A stretch of DNA of 64,000 nucleotides from Ephydatia muelleri. Lineage: Eukaryota; Porifera; Demospongiae; Spongillida; Spongillidae. Position 1 is the stretch's first letter; every line of letters starts with the position of its first letter. Below the pieces are notes generated by a model. That model had not been told where the DNA came from, did not search any database, and saw only the letters and a list, made by a program, of their open reading frames with translations. Both the position numbers and the translations under genes were made by a program. Below are positions 1 through 10,829 of the stretch, one piece after another. The stretch is taken from assembly GCA_013339895.1 (NCBI GenBank), contig JABACO010000002.1, forward strand, positions 186,001 to 250,000, in the 5' to 3' direction.

Positions 1-470
1 CTATCATGTACCAGGTATACATACATGTACGAATGAAACCACAACTTGTATCGATTATTCATGAAATACGCTCCGCTGGTTCGTGGTGAAAGAAAACGCG
101 TCACCACTTCAGGTTCGTATATACATATTGCCACATGCCTCCCGATCACTACCGTAGTATGCTTACTATCCAATTTTGTTCCTGAAGTTAACGTCGTCTT
201 ACTTTGTAATGGCCCCTTCAAAATACGTGCCGCGTGACCTTACAAAAACGGCCTGCGCGTTTTGTTTATGTGTCATGTAGACTATGCGTATAGAGTGGGC
301 ATGCTAGAAACTTAAGTACAGTGCGTGAATTTGATTTCATACTTTGATTTGCAGTTTCTGGTGAGTCATGGTAAGCTTTGAAACATTGGGTGGCTATAAT
401 GAGGCGTCACTTCAGAATTATAGAGTGATACCGTAAATTGTCTAATTGTACACCCAGTTTCCAGCCGCAT
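1..470. repeat. Direct repeat A, left copy
   Basis: About 470 bp that recurs in the same orientation at 13018-13456. Both copies share long runs, for example the stretch about 'cgaatgaaaccacaacttg' and the stretch about 'gtgggcatgctagaaac', with scattered substitutions and small indels. Homology stops near 470 (13456 in the other copy). The left edge of this copy lies at or beyond the window start. No convincing coding sequence is visible. Confidence 0.8.
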
Positions 471-1400
471 ACAACCGTGTACTGTCGATGAATCATAGCA
501 CGTGCGGATTTCAGGGCTGCTAGGGTCACGTGACTTCAATGACCCACAGCATGAAAAGCGTTAGGTAGGTACCGGCATATTTCACGTACGTACGAGTACC
601 GAAAAATTGGTGATCCAATATTAAGTAAAAATTGTGACGCGGGTTGCAAATTGTTCAGGTGCATTAAATTCGAGTGAAAGGTGGTTTGTGTTCGTTTGAT
701 CGCTGTTGTGGACTGTTTCTGGATTTATGGGTATGTCGATACATTGTCTATGCTATGACACAGCTCTGGTTTATTTGAAACGTTTAGCCGGTTCAAAATT
801 TCTGGCGCGTAGAAAAAATATGTACCCTTTAGGTTTGGTAGAACTTTTTTGTCTTTAGAGATACCGGGAAACCGATCAGATACAGGTACTCCCCAGGTCT
901 TAATCTATATGGATTTCAAATTTCACGAACTTTGGTTGATGCCCAAAGTGTCATCCAACAGCCTATGTGTTTAAATATGGCACGTGCTATGCATGAAGCC
1001 AACTTACGTCAAACGTTGTTAGGGGTTAAGCACTGCCCGTATAACATGGTTGTGCAACTTTTTAAGAACATTTCTTACCTTTGAGTACCTTATAGCGTTA
1101 ACAAAGTTTAACTCTAAATAAACCATTATTTTCGAGGTACCGTAAAAAGAAGTATTTATAAACGCAGTTTTGCTATAAATCTACATACTATGAAAATACC
1201 ATAATTTTTGGCCGATGCCCAAGGCATACCCCAGATTTTCTCAGGTAGTGACTCGTCCCCAGATATATTGTACATTGCGGCGAAAATGGAACTAACGCAT
1301 GACTGTGCAACTTTCCAGTGTGCTTACAACCCTATATGTAACCCTGTAAAGATGTTAGCATGCTGCAACGATCTGTTAGTGTGTATTTTTCCAAATTAGG
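471..1400. other. Non-coding or unrecognised stretch
   Basis: AT-rich sequence without an ORF I can support. The weakly similar phrases 'gatgcccaa' and 'tgtgcaactt' occur twice (near 940-1055 and 1214-1312), suggesting an old internal duplication, probably part of the element that carries the pseudogene immediately downstream. Confidence 0.4.
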
Positions 1401-3125
1401 ATGAAGACTGCAGAAGATTTTAAGAAGTTGATTGAAGGTTTTAGTGGTGATATCAGTGCAGACAATGCACTACAGGTTTCAGCAATAAGAAATGGCTTGG
1501 AATTGCAATGCAACAGTTCCTCCCACTTCCTATGTGCTACAATTAGCTTGGGGTACAACAGATGATTATGCTTCCCATATTCAGACCTGTTTTAATGTTA
1601 TTGTAAGTTCATTTGCTGAATATCACAAACTTGACCCAATACAAACCAAGTTGAAGAACACCCTTACTGACAGAGTAGCAGTGAACCATTGTGTAGTTCA
1701 GAGTCTTTAATCATCACTTGACATTGAACTACTAGGCTCAAATGCAATGTGCACCCTCTAGATGGGATTGCCAAAAGGTGCACAGATCTACTAAAGGTAT
1801 ATGATAAGGAGTATAATAGTGCTAGTGATACATTTGGAAATGGTTGTTGTGCAGTTAATTTTATGTATGCTATGACAAAGATGTGCTTTAAACAAGGTAA
1901 AGGTGACCCAGGAGGATTTAAACAATTTTTGAGGCAAGAAAATATCAAGCCTGGAATCATTGTGTGCTATGTAGGAAACCGATTCCATGTTGTATTCCAT
2001 CACTATTTAAGAGAAAAACTTTTGATCTATTTAGATACTTCATGTCGTAATACTACTAGCTTGCGATCAGCATTACAGAAGGACTTAAGAAATGACAAAT
2101 CATTACTGCAATTGCAAGCACTTGGCATTATTGGAAAATTAGTGACTGGGCCTTGGATGAAACAGCTGTATGGAAATCCAGGCATCACTAACCTTGATAC
2201 TATTTCATACATTAAGACATGTTTACAGTACCTAAAATCATTAAAGAATTGCCCATTACTTGTCTTAACAACATGTACAGATATGTTTGGAATAGATTTG
2301 GACAAAGAGACAGATGCTATACTGCAGTGTTTACAAAGTAATTTTAATTTAATGAATGTACTGGGAAAGCAAGCTTGAATGAAATCTTGTTCCGACTTAT
2401 AACTGGTATCATCGAAGTAATTGAACGACAAATGTATGATTACATTGAGGGTAATCTATCCAACATTCCAACACCTATGGCAAGTCAAACGCTCTCTGCC
2501 CCTGCACATAATATGTTTGCAGAGAAAACTCTAGGATTAGCTGATTATCATTTTAGAAAAGCACATAATGTGAACATTGGATTTGTTGATGCAAAGGTTA
2601 AGTCTAAAATAAATAAAACGTTACCATGGCTTTGTTCAAAACCTCACAATGAGCAGGAAAATTTTTTAAATTTGTATAGGACAGGCTCAAAAGATGAAGT
2701 TGCTTCTTCACACCCATGAACTAAATGTTGCTAAGGACCAGGATAAACGACTATTGGAAAGAAACCAGAAAAAAAAAAGCAGTTATCGAAGAAAGTTACA
2801 AAAGAAAATACAGAGTGTTGCAGAAGGCAATGCAGAATTGTGTATAGAGTTTCAGAGATGGATGAATCCCACATAAAAGCAATTCTTGCCAATCCAGAAG
2901 TGATTGATGGACTCTGCTTTGAACATTTGTGGTTTGTTAACGAAGAAAATGTATTATACCAAGGTAAAATTGTAGCAGCAAAGTTATCTAGGGTATAAGG
3001 TAACTGCTACTTATTGGAAACGAGGAAGCAGTCAAGAAGACGGAGATGATGTTTCAATGACGCTATATGAATTCTTAGTTGACTATTTCACAGATGATTT
3101 GTACATTAGTGAAATTGATGTATAA
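1401..3125 (+). pseudogene. Frameshifted transposon-associated ORF, uncharacterised family
   Basis: A broken protein-coding region read in successive frames: 1401-1560, about 1562-1735, 1749-2378, 2375-2719, 2694-about 2850, about 2845-2995 and 3000-3125. The joined pieces give one continuous family-like protein of roughly 550 residues. Recognisable landmarks are 'LTDRVAVNHC', 'CNVHPLDGIAKR', 'GKGDPGGFKQFL', 'GNRFHVVFHH', 'GIIGKLVTGPWMKQLYG', 'APAHNMFAEKTLG' and 'GFVDAKVKSKINKTLPWL'. I recall this pattern from large multicopy hypothetical protein families in sponge, cnidarian and fish genomes, where it behaves as a mobile-element protein; I cannot name the superfamily. At least five frameshifts and a stop make it inactive. 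A second, 5'-end fragment that I believe belongs to the same class lies at 37605-38330. Confidence 0.65.
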
Positions 3126-3838
3126 CACTATTCTATACTTCTTATGTGTGTGCAAGACTTGTAAAAAAAATTTGGTGTGATTATTTTAGTTGCTATAGCG
3201 AAGAGAACAAAAACCGTCACAATTTTTTATGCGCTACCGCATGGATGACAATAGTCGCAAAATCCGAAGTTTGGATCGCTATAACTTTTTCACTGCTTAT
3301 GCAAATGCCACGATTTTAATTCATTTAATTTGCTCTTTAAGGCAGTACCAAACTTGGTGCAAAATATAGCGTTTGAAAAATATATACCCGTACCTACTTT
3401 AGGGACGTACATACACGACCAGTTTTCTACGGTTATGAAGCATGGATGAATTTTTTTCGCTCGCGTATAATCGGCGATATTTAGAGAGATTCAGAAATTT
3501 TTGGCAATCTGATCTGAAGCAGACCGCGTATATAATGACCGAATCACCGCGATTATTCATACAATGCTTGCGAAGCATCTGTGAATTGTTTTCGCTCCCG
3601 TATCATCGGCGCTGTTGATATTCAGCCCGCGTAAAATAATAATGGAATCACCCGTGATGCATAGTTATGGTATTAGATGGCAGAATGGAGAATTGTTTTT
3701 GCGCGTACCATCTTCTATATTAATGAGCGTTACGTTTGATCATGAGGAGGGAGGGGGAATTAACTCCGATTAAGGCTGTACATGTATAGCCAGGACATCA
3801 TCGAGCTCTATCAAAATGGTGTTCAGATTGTGATGGAT
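3126..3838. other. Non-coding stretch with short degenerate repeats
   Basis: No supported gene. Two diverged copies of a motif of the form 'cgc(t)cgcgtataatcggcg' (near 3461 and 3593), each followed by a 'gatatt' run, suggest an old tandem duplication of about 130 bp. It may be the 3' untranslated end of the element whose pseudogene ends at 3125. Confidence 0.4.
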
Positions 3839-4010
3839 CTCCGTCGTCCATCAGTGCAGCACAACATGTGTACTTAAAGAGAAGGCAGTGGAAACCACTC
3901 TGGAACGGCACAGAGTCACTCAAAACACTCTATTTTTGTCGCATGATTGGTCCAATAACTTGTATTGCTGCAATGTGTTTTGTATGTCAAAAAATATGTG
4001 AATTGTGTTT
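3839..4010. repeat. Direct repeat B, left copy
   Basis: About 170 bp matching 5826-5986 in the same orientation (shared cores 'cgtcgtccatcagtgc', 'agagaaggcagt', 'gcatgattggtc'). The two copies flank a block that contains the Merlin-like insertion at 4294-5156. They could be ends of one larger element or two copies of a dispersed repeat. Confidence 0.7.
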
Positions 4011-4293
4011 ACAATTGGATTTTAGTCATAATATTAATAATAAAACCACGATCACAAAAAAAAAGTATCCCTCTCGAAAACATGTGTCGTTTTGATTTCG
4101 TTCCGCCATTGCTCACGTGACGATTGATGCTCACGTGCAAAATGGAAGGCCACGATCGACTGGAACGCTTTTGTTCGTCTTGCAAAGTTCAAATGTTAAT
4201 CGAGGTATGAAAGACATCTGAAAACTTTGAGCCATCAAGCATATGCTCAGTGCATTTTCTTCGATGAATAAATAGAAGCCTAGGTACTAAAGG

Positions 4294-5156
4294 GGTATCT
4301 TTCGGAATTCCCCCCCACATTCCGTAAATTTCCGTACACTTCAATTATTCAATCAATCGATGTTTAACACCTCGTTTTAAGTATAAACACCTTGTAATCA
4401 CTTATACTACAAAGGATATTGTTCCGCTATATGCCCAACAAGGTTACAGAATGCTGTTGGACCACCAAAGCGTCGTCTCCACATAAATTCAGGCAGATAT
4501 GTTGGAAACAAATCTGCATTTCTTCCAGCGTGTTCTTCTCGTAGCATCCGTTTCCAAGATGCCCACATAGATTCAACATTCTGGGTGTGTGCCCCTGTTG
4601 CTGGGTCAACGAAATGCAGGGAGTGGTTAACGGTGTTATGCTGACATCCTGTTGTGGTAGCCAGCTGGGAGTAAGCTCGCCATTCGTCTGAATACACAAT
4701 ACTTCCAGGCCGAATGTAAGTTGAAATAATGGGTAGCAGCGTTGCTGCATCCCGTTGCTGAACTTCCACAAGGAAACATTCACCAGTTCCTCGTTCAGTA
4801 CCCCCAAAGACCCAGGCCATCAACTGCGCGCCCTCTATTGTGCATACTTCTTCCGCAGGAGCATGGTATGTTCAGATCTGAGCAGCTTTACTTTTTGGGC
4901 ACCACCCTACTGTAGCTTCTTCATTGCACGTTTCCTCACACAAGGCGCTGAATGACATAGGTCCCAACAAAGGTATCGGTAACGCAGCCTGAGCCATAAC
5001 GCACGCTATACTCATCGGTTTGTGGCATCTTACAATATATAATGACCCTTATTCATATGGATTGTGGTATTGTTCATATTGTTAACAAGGTGTTAATGAG
5101 GTGTGGATGTTATGATTATAGTATACGGAATGTGGGGGGGAATTCCGAAAGATGCC
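4294..5156. mobile_element. Merlin/IS1595-like DNA transposon, degenerate
   Basis: The block is bounded by terminal inverted repeats of about 33 bp. The left end (4294-4326) begins GGTATCTTTCGGAATTC; the right end, read on the minus strand from 5156, begins GGCATCTTTCGGAATTC, with one mismatch in the shared part. Both contain a seven-C run followed by 'acattccgta'. The interior carries a minus-strand remnant of an ISXO2-like (DDE_Tnp_IS1595) transposase, the domain of eukaryotic Merlin transposons. I could not find a clear 8-9 bp target duplication (left flank 'tactaaagg', right flank 'aaatcacct'). At 863 bp and with a broken 5' end of the ORF it is probably non-autonomous now. Confidence 0.75.
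4407..4857 (-). pseudogene. ISXO2-like (Merlin) transposase remnant
   Basis: The reading frame on the minus strand covers the C-terminal two thirds of an ISXO2-like transposase. Visible landmarks are 'MAWVFGGTERGTGECF' (the conserved GxxERGT region), 'SIVYSDEWRAY' with the second catalytic Asp, 'NHSLHFVDPATGAHTQN' and the 'VESMWASWKR' segment with the third acidic residue. The catalytic Asp normally found upstream in the 'vEiDEt' region is not present in frame; a stop is met near 4917 in one frame, so the N-terminal part is lost or frameshifted. It lies inside the inverted-repeat-bounded element and reads towards its left end. Confidence 0.75.
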
Positions 5157-5825
5157 AAATCACCTTGAAGCATTAGCAGTACATCGAGACGTGCCTGTTC
5201 TATCATTTGGAAGGACGAGAAGGCGATGTTTTACGGATGTTGCTATTACGCGTGGTATTTATGCTTTGATGCTTTACAATCCAACCAGGTGATACAAGGC
5301 AACTGCTACATGCAGCAACTTCTTGTAAGCCTTTCAAAGTTGCTGGCAATGGCGCATCTTGTGTGGCGCATAGCTCACGCCCGATGGTATGTTTGTGTAT
5401 AGCAGCCACATGCATCAAAATGTTTTTACACCCGGTGATATACCCAACTGAAAATCGTCTTGCATATTCCGCTTACTTGCTGTCCTGAAGTGCAAAGTTT
5501 GCCTGGGCATAGTTCTCCAGCATTGGTAAGTGTGTCTTGCCAGAGATATTGCTGACAATTGAATATGTATTTCACTATACAGCACACTACAAGATCTGGT
5601 ATTCTGTTTTATGTCACTCTGTCAGACCTAGGTACGTTTTTCTGATGGTTATCTCTACATTTCATTATACATATGTTATTTAGATGCAAGTGTGAGGAGC
5701 TGCTTTCAAAGTGAGGAGGGATGCTGCTGCATTGTGCAATAGCTGGAACCACTCATAGTTGGCACAGCACCACTCACAAGCATACTTCCAGTCCTTCTTT
5801 CTGTCAGCATCTCTTGTTCAAACTC
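5157..5825. other. No gene recognised
   Basis: Moderately AT-rich sequence between the Merlin-like element and the second copy of repeat B. The ORFs here are short, lack recognisable domains and have no convincing splice context. Probably the interior of the older element into which the Merlin-like transposon inserted. Confidence 0.35.
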
Positions 5826-5986
5826 TGTCGTCCATCAGTGCGGCACAACATACATATTTGAAGAGAAGGCAGTTGCAGCCAGTCTGGAGTGGCACGGAGT
5901 AACTCAAAGCACTTTGTTTTTGCTGCATGATTGGTCTAATACATTGTATTGTTACAATCTGTTTTGTAATTGTGTGTGTTTACTTG
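5826..5986. repeat. Direct repeat B, right copy
   Basis: Right copy of the repeat at 3839-4010, about 80 percent similar by eye. It is followed by an A/T-rich run (6010-6050) that could be the tail of an inserted element. Confidence 0.65.
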
Positions 5987-6565
5987 TGTCCTATTTCATT
6001 TTATTAAAAGATTACAAATAAATAAATAAAAAGAATTTTTTTTATAATATATACGACGATCGCTAAATAAGAATACCACAGACGAATCATCCCTTCTACG
6101 GTTCCGATTCACCTGTTGAGTGTAATGATTCACCCGCGATAATAAAATAGGTGAGACAGAAAGCTGCCGAAAGGATATGATTCATCTCCATTAACGCGGA
6201 AACGTGACAGATATTGTATCCATCTGATTCACAATTAGAAAACTGGTGGTGTACTGTCCTCAAAGTGTGGTGGTGATTACGTGCCAGTGTGCAATGGTAC
6301 CACTCACCTATCAAGTGCCACGCCCACCTAAGTCACGTGACTCCGATGACACATCCAATGGTTTCTTCCATGACCCGTTACAGGACTTAGTGACAGCAGT
6401 GAGCTCTCTCCAGGTGCTCAGTATGCGATGACAGCAAAGCACACCAAGGGGTGGACATCAATCCAGCTCCATCCCACCAGCAAGTGAGGAACCAGCAATA
6501 TGGCCGCAAAGGTGACCAGTTGTTGAGCCCTGGTCATCTCACCTTCCAATACCTTGCATAGGGGG

Positions 6566-6566
<1 letters not shown>

Positions 6567-6601
<35 letters not shown>
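6567..6601. repeat. (CA)n microsatellite
   Basis: About 17 perfect CA units. The surrounding sequence 6050-6900 shows no gene that I can support. Confidence 0.9.
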
Positions 6602-6908
6602 CACATCGCATGCAAACTTGAACACACAAAAAAACATGACCTGCGTATGTGGGCTGTCCTACAAAGATAGCCACGCCCTACGGCCCCACAAATCAAGATG
6701 GCCAATGCCCTATGGCCCTACAAAACAAGATATAATTGTTACCATGACACCCTAAATAGTTCCTTTCTCCTTAAGCATATTTGTCCTGTTACAGCAAATA
6801 AATAGTTTTGTTTGCTCTTTGCAAGTTGTTCATCTAGAGAATGACTACTCCATTTTCACATGGATGGTGACATCATGTACAATGGTTAGTCTTTCGCATT
6901 CATTTTTA

Positions 6909-7855
6909 TCAAAATTGCCACTGAATCACCCTTATAACGGTGTCTAATGTATTGCCCCCCAAATCAAACATCTGCCAGGTTGAGACACATACCTTGGTCC
7001 CTTCCGCTATGACAACAGTGCCCTCTTCCCCTAACTGTTTTGCTTCAGCTTCATTTTCAGTGCTACCTGGTTGCATTTGGCTTTCTAAATGCTGCCCAGC
7101 CCCTTGCACCCTGCCCTGCCCAAGTGTTGGGAAGTAAGTCTTCAAGACAGGCACAAACACGTCGTCGTATAGAGCAACGTGGTACAAGGCCACAGCTTGT
7201 AGCAGATGGCCAGTGACAGTGTCTGCTTCTGGTGCCCAGCCCTATACTCCTGGAAGTTACGTGGTCTGAAGTACTCCTGGTGACGCAGCTCATCAATAGC
7301 CTCCAGTAAGCCAGCAGCAGGGAAGTCATGCACTATGCCGAGGGTATGCAGATCTTCCTCTCACGAAGAAGTAGGAGGCATGGTCCATTGATCTTCTGCA
7401 AGTTATACAAAAGGTGTGTAGTGTAGTGCGTGTAACCATGGCTACCAATCCCCCCCTGGCAATGAGATCACAACCATTCTCCAAACAGAGCACGCTCCCT
7501 TCCTCCCATGTCCCTCTCCACCAATGGCGCGGCTCACCTGCCTGGTGAAGACCTCCTGGTACTGATGCGCCCATTCCCCCAGTCCACCCACCCATTGGGC
7601 CACGTCTGATGGGCCCCAACTGCTGACTGCTTCGCCACAAAAGAGGTCTCATCTCTAGTAGTGGTCAACGTTGTTATTGTTGCCACGACAACGCAAATCT
7701 GCAAAGACAGAGAAATACAGATATATCCCCCATTTAGCAATCTTAACAGCCAAGCGAGGGCGGGGCAAAAAACAAAGTGGAAAGCACCATCTCCCAACCT
7801 TGAAGAGCTCATTGAGAGCATCAATCTTGAATATTCCAGGGGGCTCAAGGTAAAA
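6909..7855 (-). pseudogene. SAM-domain gene fragment, possibly BFAR-like
   Basis: Read on the minus strand, a likely exon at about 7542-7640 encodes 'SSWGPSDVAQWVGGLGEW' and ends at a GT donor. After an intron ending 'aacttgcag' at about 7398, the next exon gives 'KINGPCLLLLRE', then, one frame away, 'EDLHTLGIVHDF' and 'AAGLLEAIDELR'. Together these form a complete SAM domain, a helical protein- or RNA-interaction module. Downstream come 'RNFQEYRAGHQKQTLSL' and a hydrophobic stretch, then 'DDVFVPVLKTYFP' after another frame change near 7160. SAM followed by an aromatic-hydrophobic segment recalls bifunctional apoptosis regulator, but that is a guess from memory. A possible upstream exon ('EPPGIFKIDALNELFK') lies at about 7808-7855. 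Two frame breaks and no clear start argue for a pseudogene or for sequence errors in a real gene. Confidence 0.45.
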
Positions 7856-7869
7856 GTTATGAGGTATCA

Positions 7870-8312
7870 AAGGTGGGGGGGGGCTTAAAAGATATTAAAT
7901 TCATCACCAATTGTACCGCAAAATGACCGAGTCATACTGTTTGTGTTACCGCTTTATCAGTGCAATTCTATATTATTATCGTTATCAGTGGGAGGGGCTT
8001 ATTAATATCATGTGATTGCGGCTAATTTACAGAATTTCATCATACGCAAGCACAGCTTCAAATACCACTGATAGACGAGATCAATTTACGACAGCACAAG
8101 TAAAGCTAAGATAAAGGCTAGCGCTAATCAGCCTAGAATAACTTCGCTGTTAAGACACGTGTATGCAGGTCCAGCTGCAAGCGATGCTACAGGTTACCTC
8201 AGGTTTCTTTGTTTTTGGAGCAAGTTAATGCAAGAGGAGTGGGAATAAATACATAGCAAAGGACATTGCCCCGCCCCCCTCCCCCCCTCGCAGCCTAAAG
8301 AAGTCCCTTGCC
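7870..8312. other. No gene recognised
   Basis: Upstream of the SAM-domain fragment. It contains a C-rich run (8266-8288) just before the 13-bp minisatellite. No ORF or RNA gene that I can support. Confidence 0.35.
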
Positions 8313-8703
8313 TAGGCATTAGTATTAGGCATTAGTATTAGGCATTAGTATTAGGCATTAGTATTAGGCATTAGTATTAGGCATTAGTATTAGGCATTAG
8401 TATTAGGCATTAGTATTAGGCATTAGTATTAGGCATTAGTATTAGGCATTAGTATTAGGCAGTAGTATTAGGCAGTAGTATTAGGCATTAGTATTAGGCA
8501 TTAGTATTAGGCATTAGTATTAGGCATTAGTATTAGGCATTAGTATTAGGCATTAGTATTAGGCATTAGTATTAGGCAGTAGTATTAGCAGTAGTATTAG
8601 GCATTAGTATTAGGCATTAGTATTAGGCATTAGTATTAGTATTAGGCATTAGTATTAGGCATTAGTATTAGGCATTAGTATTAGGCATTAGTATTAGGCA
8701 GTA
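8313..8703. repeat. 13-bp minisatellite containing TTAGGC
   Basis: About 30 tandem copies of a 13-bp unit ATTAGTATTAGGC, with a few variant units (GCAGTAGTATTAG) and one deleted unit. It sits directly 3' of the retroelement tail that is read on the opposite strand. Confidence 0.95.
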
Positions 8704-8841
8704 GGTTTGCCATTACTTGCTTTTACTTGTAACATGTGCACAGCATTATTATTTATTTATTTTTTTTACACGAAACAAGACAATACACGAATGGAATAAA
8801 TGCTCATACAGTATTGTCCACAAAAAACACCTATAGATGTT

Positions 8842-9430
8842 CTAAACTACATAGCTTCTACCTAGAATGGATCTAGCCACTGAACGCACCAGGGACATTT
8901 TAAGGCGGCTGTAGATGGTGTGGAGGGCCCAAGACTTTGAAGTTCCTTGGTGCATCCCGAGTGCAGAAGCGAGGCGGGAAAAGACACCCTGAGCTTCCAT
9001 GCCCCAGTTACCAAAGGTCTCCACTGCTAGGGGGATGCAGGCCCAGCCCAGCTCCTGGCACTTAGCATCATTTGCAGTGTGTTTCCTGCATTCTGCAGCA
9101 TAGGCTGCTGCCCCAGCAGTGGAACTGGCGTCTCTCAAGGTGGCAGGGGTGAGGGGAGATGTTACAGTGATGTCCAGGGCAGCAGGAGATCCTCTGTCCC
9201 AACCCTGAACCAGGACATCCGCTGGGCGAGTGTTAGAGTGGTCACTAGAGAGCCCATACCCAGCTTCCACTCTTACTGAGAGGTGGGCTTGGCGACAGAA
9301 GTCAGCAACGATGTCACGAAGGTGGTTGTGTCTGATCACCACGTCTCCCCCATGCCTGAAGAAGTCGCGTGGTGACCCAGAGGATCAAGAACCAGATCAG
9401 GGCAGAAGGGGCAGGGAGAGGCGTCTGAAG
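8842..9430 (-). pseudogene. Non-LTR-type retroelement ORF tail (zinc knuckle plus endonuclease-like domain)
   Basis: An open frame at 8842-9342 (minus) encodes the C-terminal part of a reverse-transcriptase polyprotein family common in sponge genomes. Order of motifs: 'RHNHLRDIVADFCRQA', 'RPADVLVQGWDRG', 'AALDITVTSPLTPATL', 'RKHTANDAKCQELGW', 'CIPLAVETFGNWG' and a terminal 'YSRLKMSLVRSVARSILGR'. RPaD followed about 13 residues later by DITV resembles the PD-(D/E)xK restriction-like endonuclease fold of R2-type elements. Upstream, in another frame (about 9360-9430), a C-x2-C...H...C knuckle can be read, so the ORF is frameshifted. Downstream on this strand lies an A/T-rich tail (8745-8770). 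No polymerase domain is present: the copy is 5'-truncated, as usual for non-LTR insertions. Confidence 0.75.
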
Positions 9431-9446
9431 TTTTGAGGTTATCAAT

Positions 9447-10251
9447 ACTTGGGTCAGTTTCCGAGAAAATGAAAAGTGGCTATATATATAAAAAGTTATA
9501 AAAATGCTTCACGTTTGAATCGCTAAAAACTCCATAACGGTTTAAGCAATCAACCTCCTACTTCGTGCCACACCACTTCTCTCTACTAAAATATATTTTG
9601 GTGTCTTACCCTCGCTCCTTGCCGACGTTACAAGGCACAGTACCCCGAGGGGTTCAAAATCCAGGTAGCTCCCTGCAGGAATGTCCAAATCACTTCAAAA
9701 TCGATATGCACGTAAAGGAGTCCTGTCACTATTGATTTCTGCAGATCGTTGATTTTTACCTTATCCGTTATGGAGATGCAGCAATGCAAAGTAAGTCCAC
9801 GTTTCCCGCTCGAATCGCGCCTTTCTCAGTCCTGAACCGCTTCCATTCTCCCTAATGGGACTGAGAAAGGCGCGATTCGAGCGGGAAACCTGGATTTTAC
9901 TTTGCATTGCTGTATCTCCATAACGGATAAGGTAAAAATCAACGATCTGCAGAAATAAACAGTGACAGGACTCCTTTACGTGCATATCGATTTTGAAGTG
10001 ATTTGGACAATCCTGCAGGGAGCTACCTGGATTTTGAACCCCTCGGGGTACTGTGCCTTGTAACGTCGGCAAGGAGCAAGGGTAAGACACCAAAATCGAT
10101 TTTCGTAGAGAGAAGTGTGATGGCAAGAAGTGTTCGAAATATGAAGTTGAAAGCTTAAACCCTTTCCGGAGTTTTAGCGATTCAAACGTGAAGCATCCTT
10201 ATAACTTAATATATATAGCCACTTTTCATTTTCTCGGAAACTGACCCACTT
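9447..10251. mobile_element. Fold-back element, 797 bp, with 4-bp target duplication
   Basis: The sequence from 9451 (GGGTCAGTTTCCGAG...) to 10247 (...CTCGGAAACTGACCC) is an almost complete palindrome. Arms of about 385 bp meet at a loop of about 22 bp near 9832-9854. Long perfect stretches are visible, for example 'gcgcgattcgagcgggaaac' near the centre and 'accttatccgttatggagat' further out. The element is flanked by ACTT on both sides (9447-9450 and 10248-10251), consistent with a 4-bp target duplication. No transposase is encoded. The open frame crossing it is a by-product of the palindrome. Confidence 0.85.
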
Positions 10252-10829
10252 ATTGAGCGTACATTAGTCAAATCATATATGGGACAGTGTCCAGCAAAAT
10301 CACCCTTCTTGGTAGTTTTAAGTTTTCAAATTTTTTTGTGAACTCCAAAGAGCTTCTATCAAATGATCCTTACGCATCCGAAATTGGGCTATCCATCATA
10401 AAGTTATAAGGTACTGAATTTATAATTATACATTTCTATGCAAGCATTACTTTTCTTTTGCTTGTCCTGGAAAATTATCACAAGGATGATTTTGATGGAC
10501 ACTGTTCCATATATGCTGTTTTGCCTTTTAAAGGACAAACGCGTGAGTCTAAGCTCAACAAGAGTCGTATGGGGCAACCATGCAGAGGAGGGAGAAGAGG
10601 AGGAGGGAGGAAGGAAGGGCAGAAAGGAAGGGGAGAAGGAAGAGAAGAAAAAGTTGTACCTAAGCGACTTACCACAAGAAATAAAGCAATAATCCCTGCA
10701 CCAACCAAAAACTTAACACGGACTGGCTGATGACTGGTGGGTGGTGTTTATACTTATTCTGAGGATTCTTGAAAGTGAATCCACAAGTAACTTATATCTT
10801 CTGCCGTCTGCGGCAGGATTTCACAACTG
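10252..10829. other. No gene; purine-rich tract inside
   Basis: Contains an almost pure purine tract (about 10573-10655, 'gaggaggg/aaggaaggg' type) that keeps several frames open by composition only. Nothing else recognised. Confidence 0.4.

Noticed and set aside
8313-8703. Telomere-like array (TTAGGC)
   Set aside because: TTAGGC is the nematode telomere unit, but here the period is 13 bp with an extra ATTAGTA and the array is internal; a plain minisatellite explains it.
9761-10126. 121-codon minus-strand ORF
   Set aside because: Lies wholly inside the 797-bp palindrome; it is a mirror by-product.
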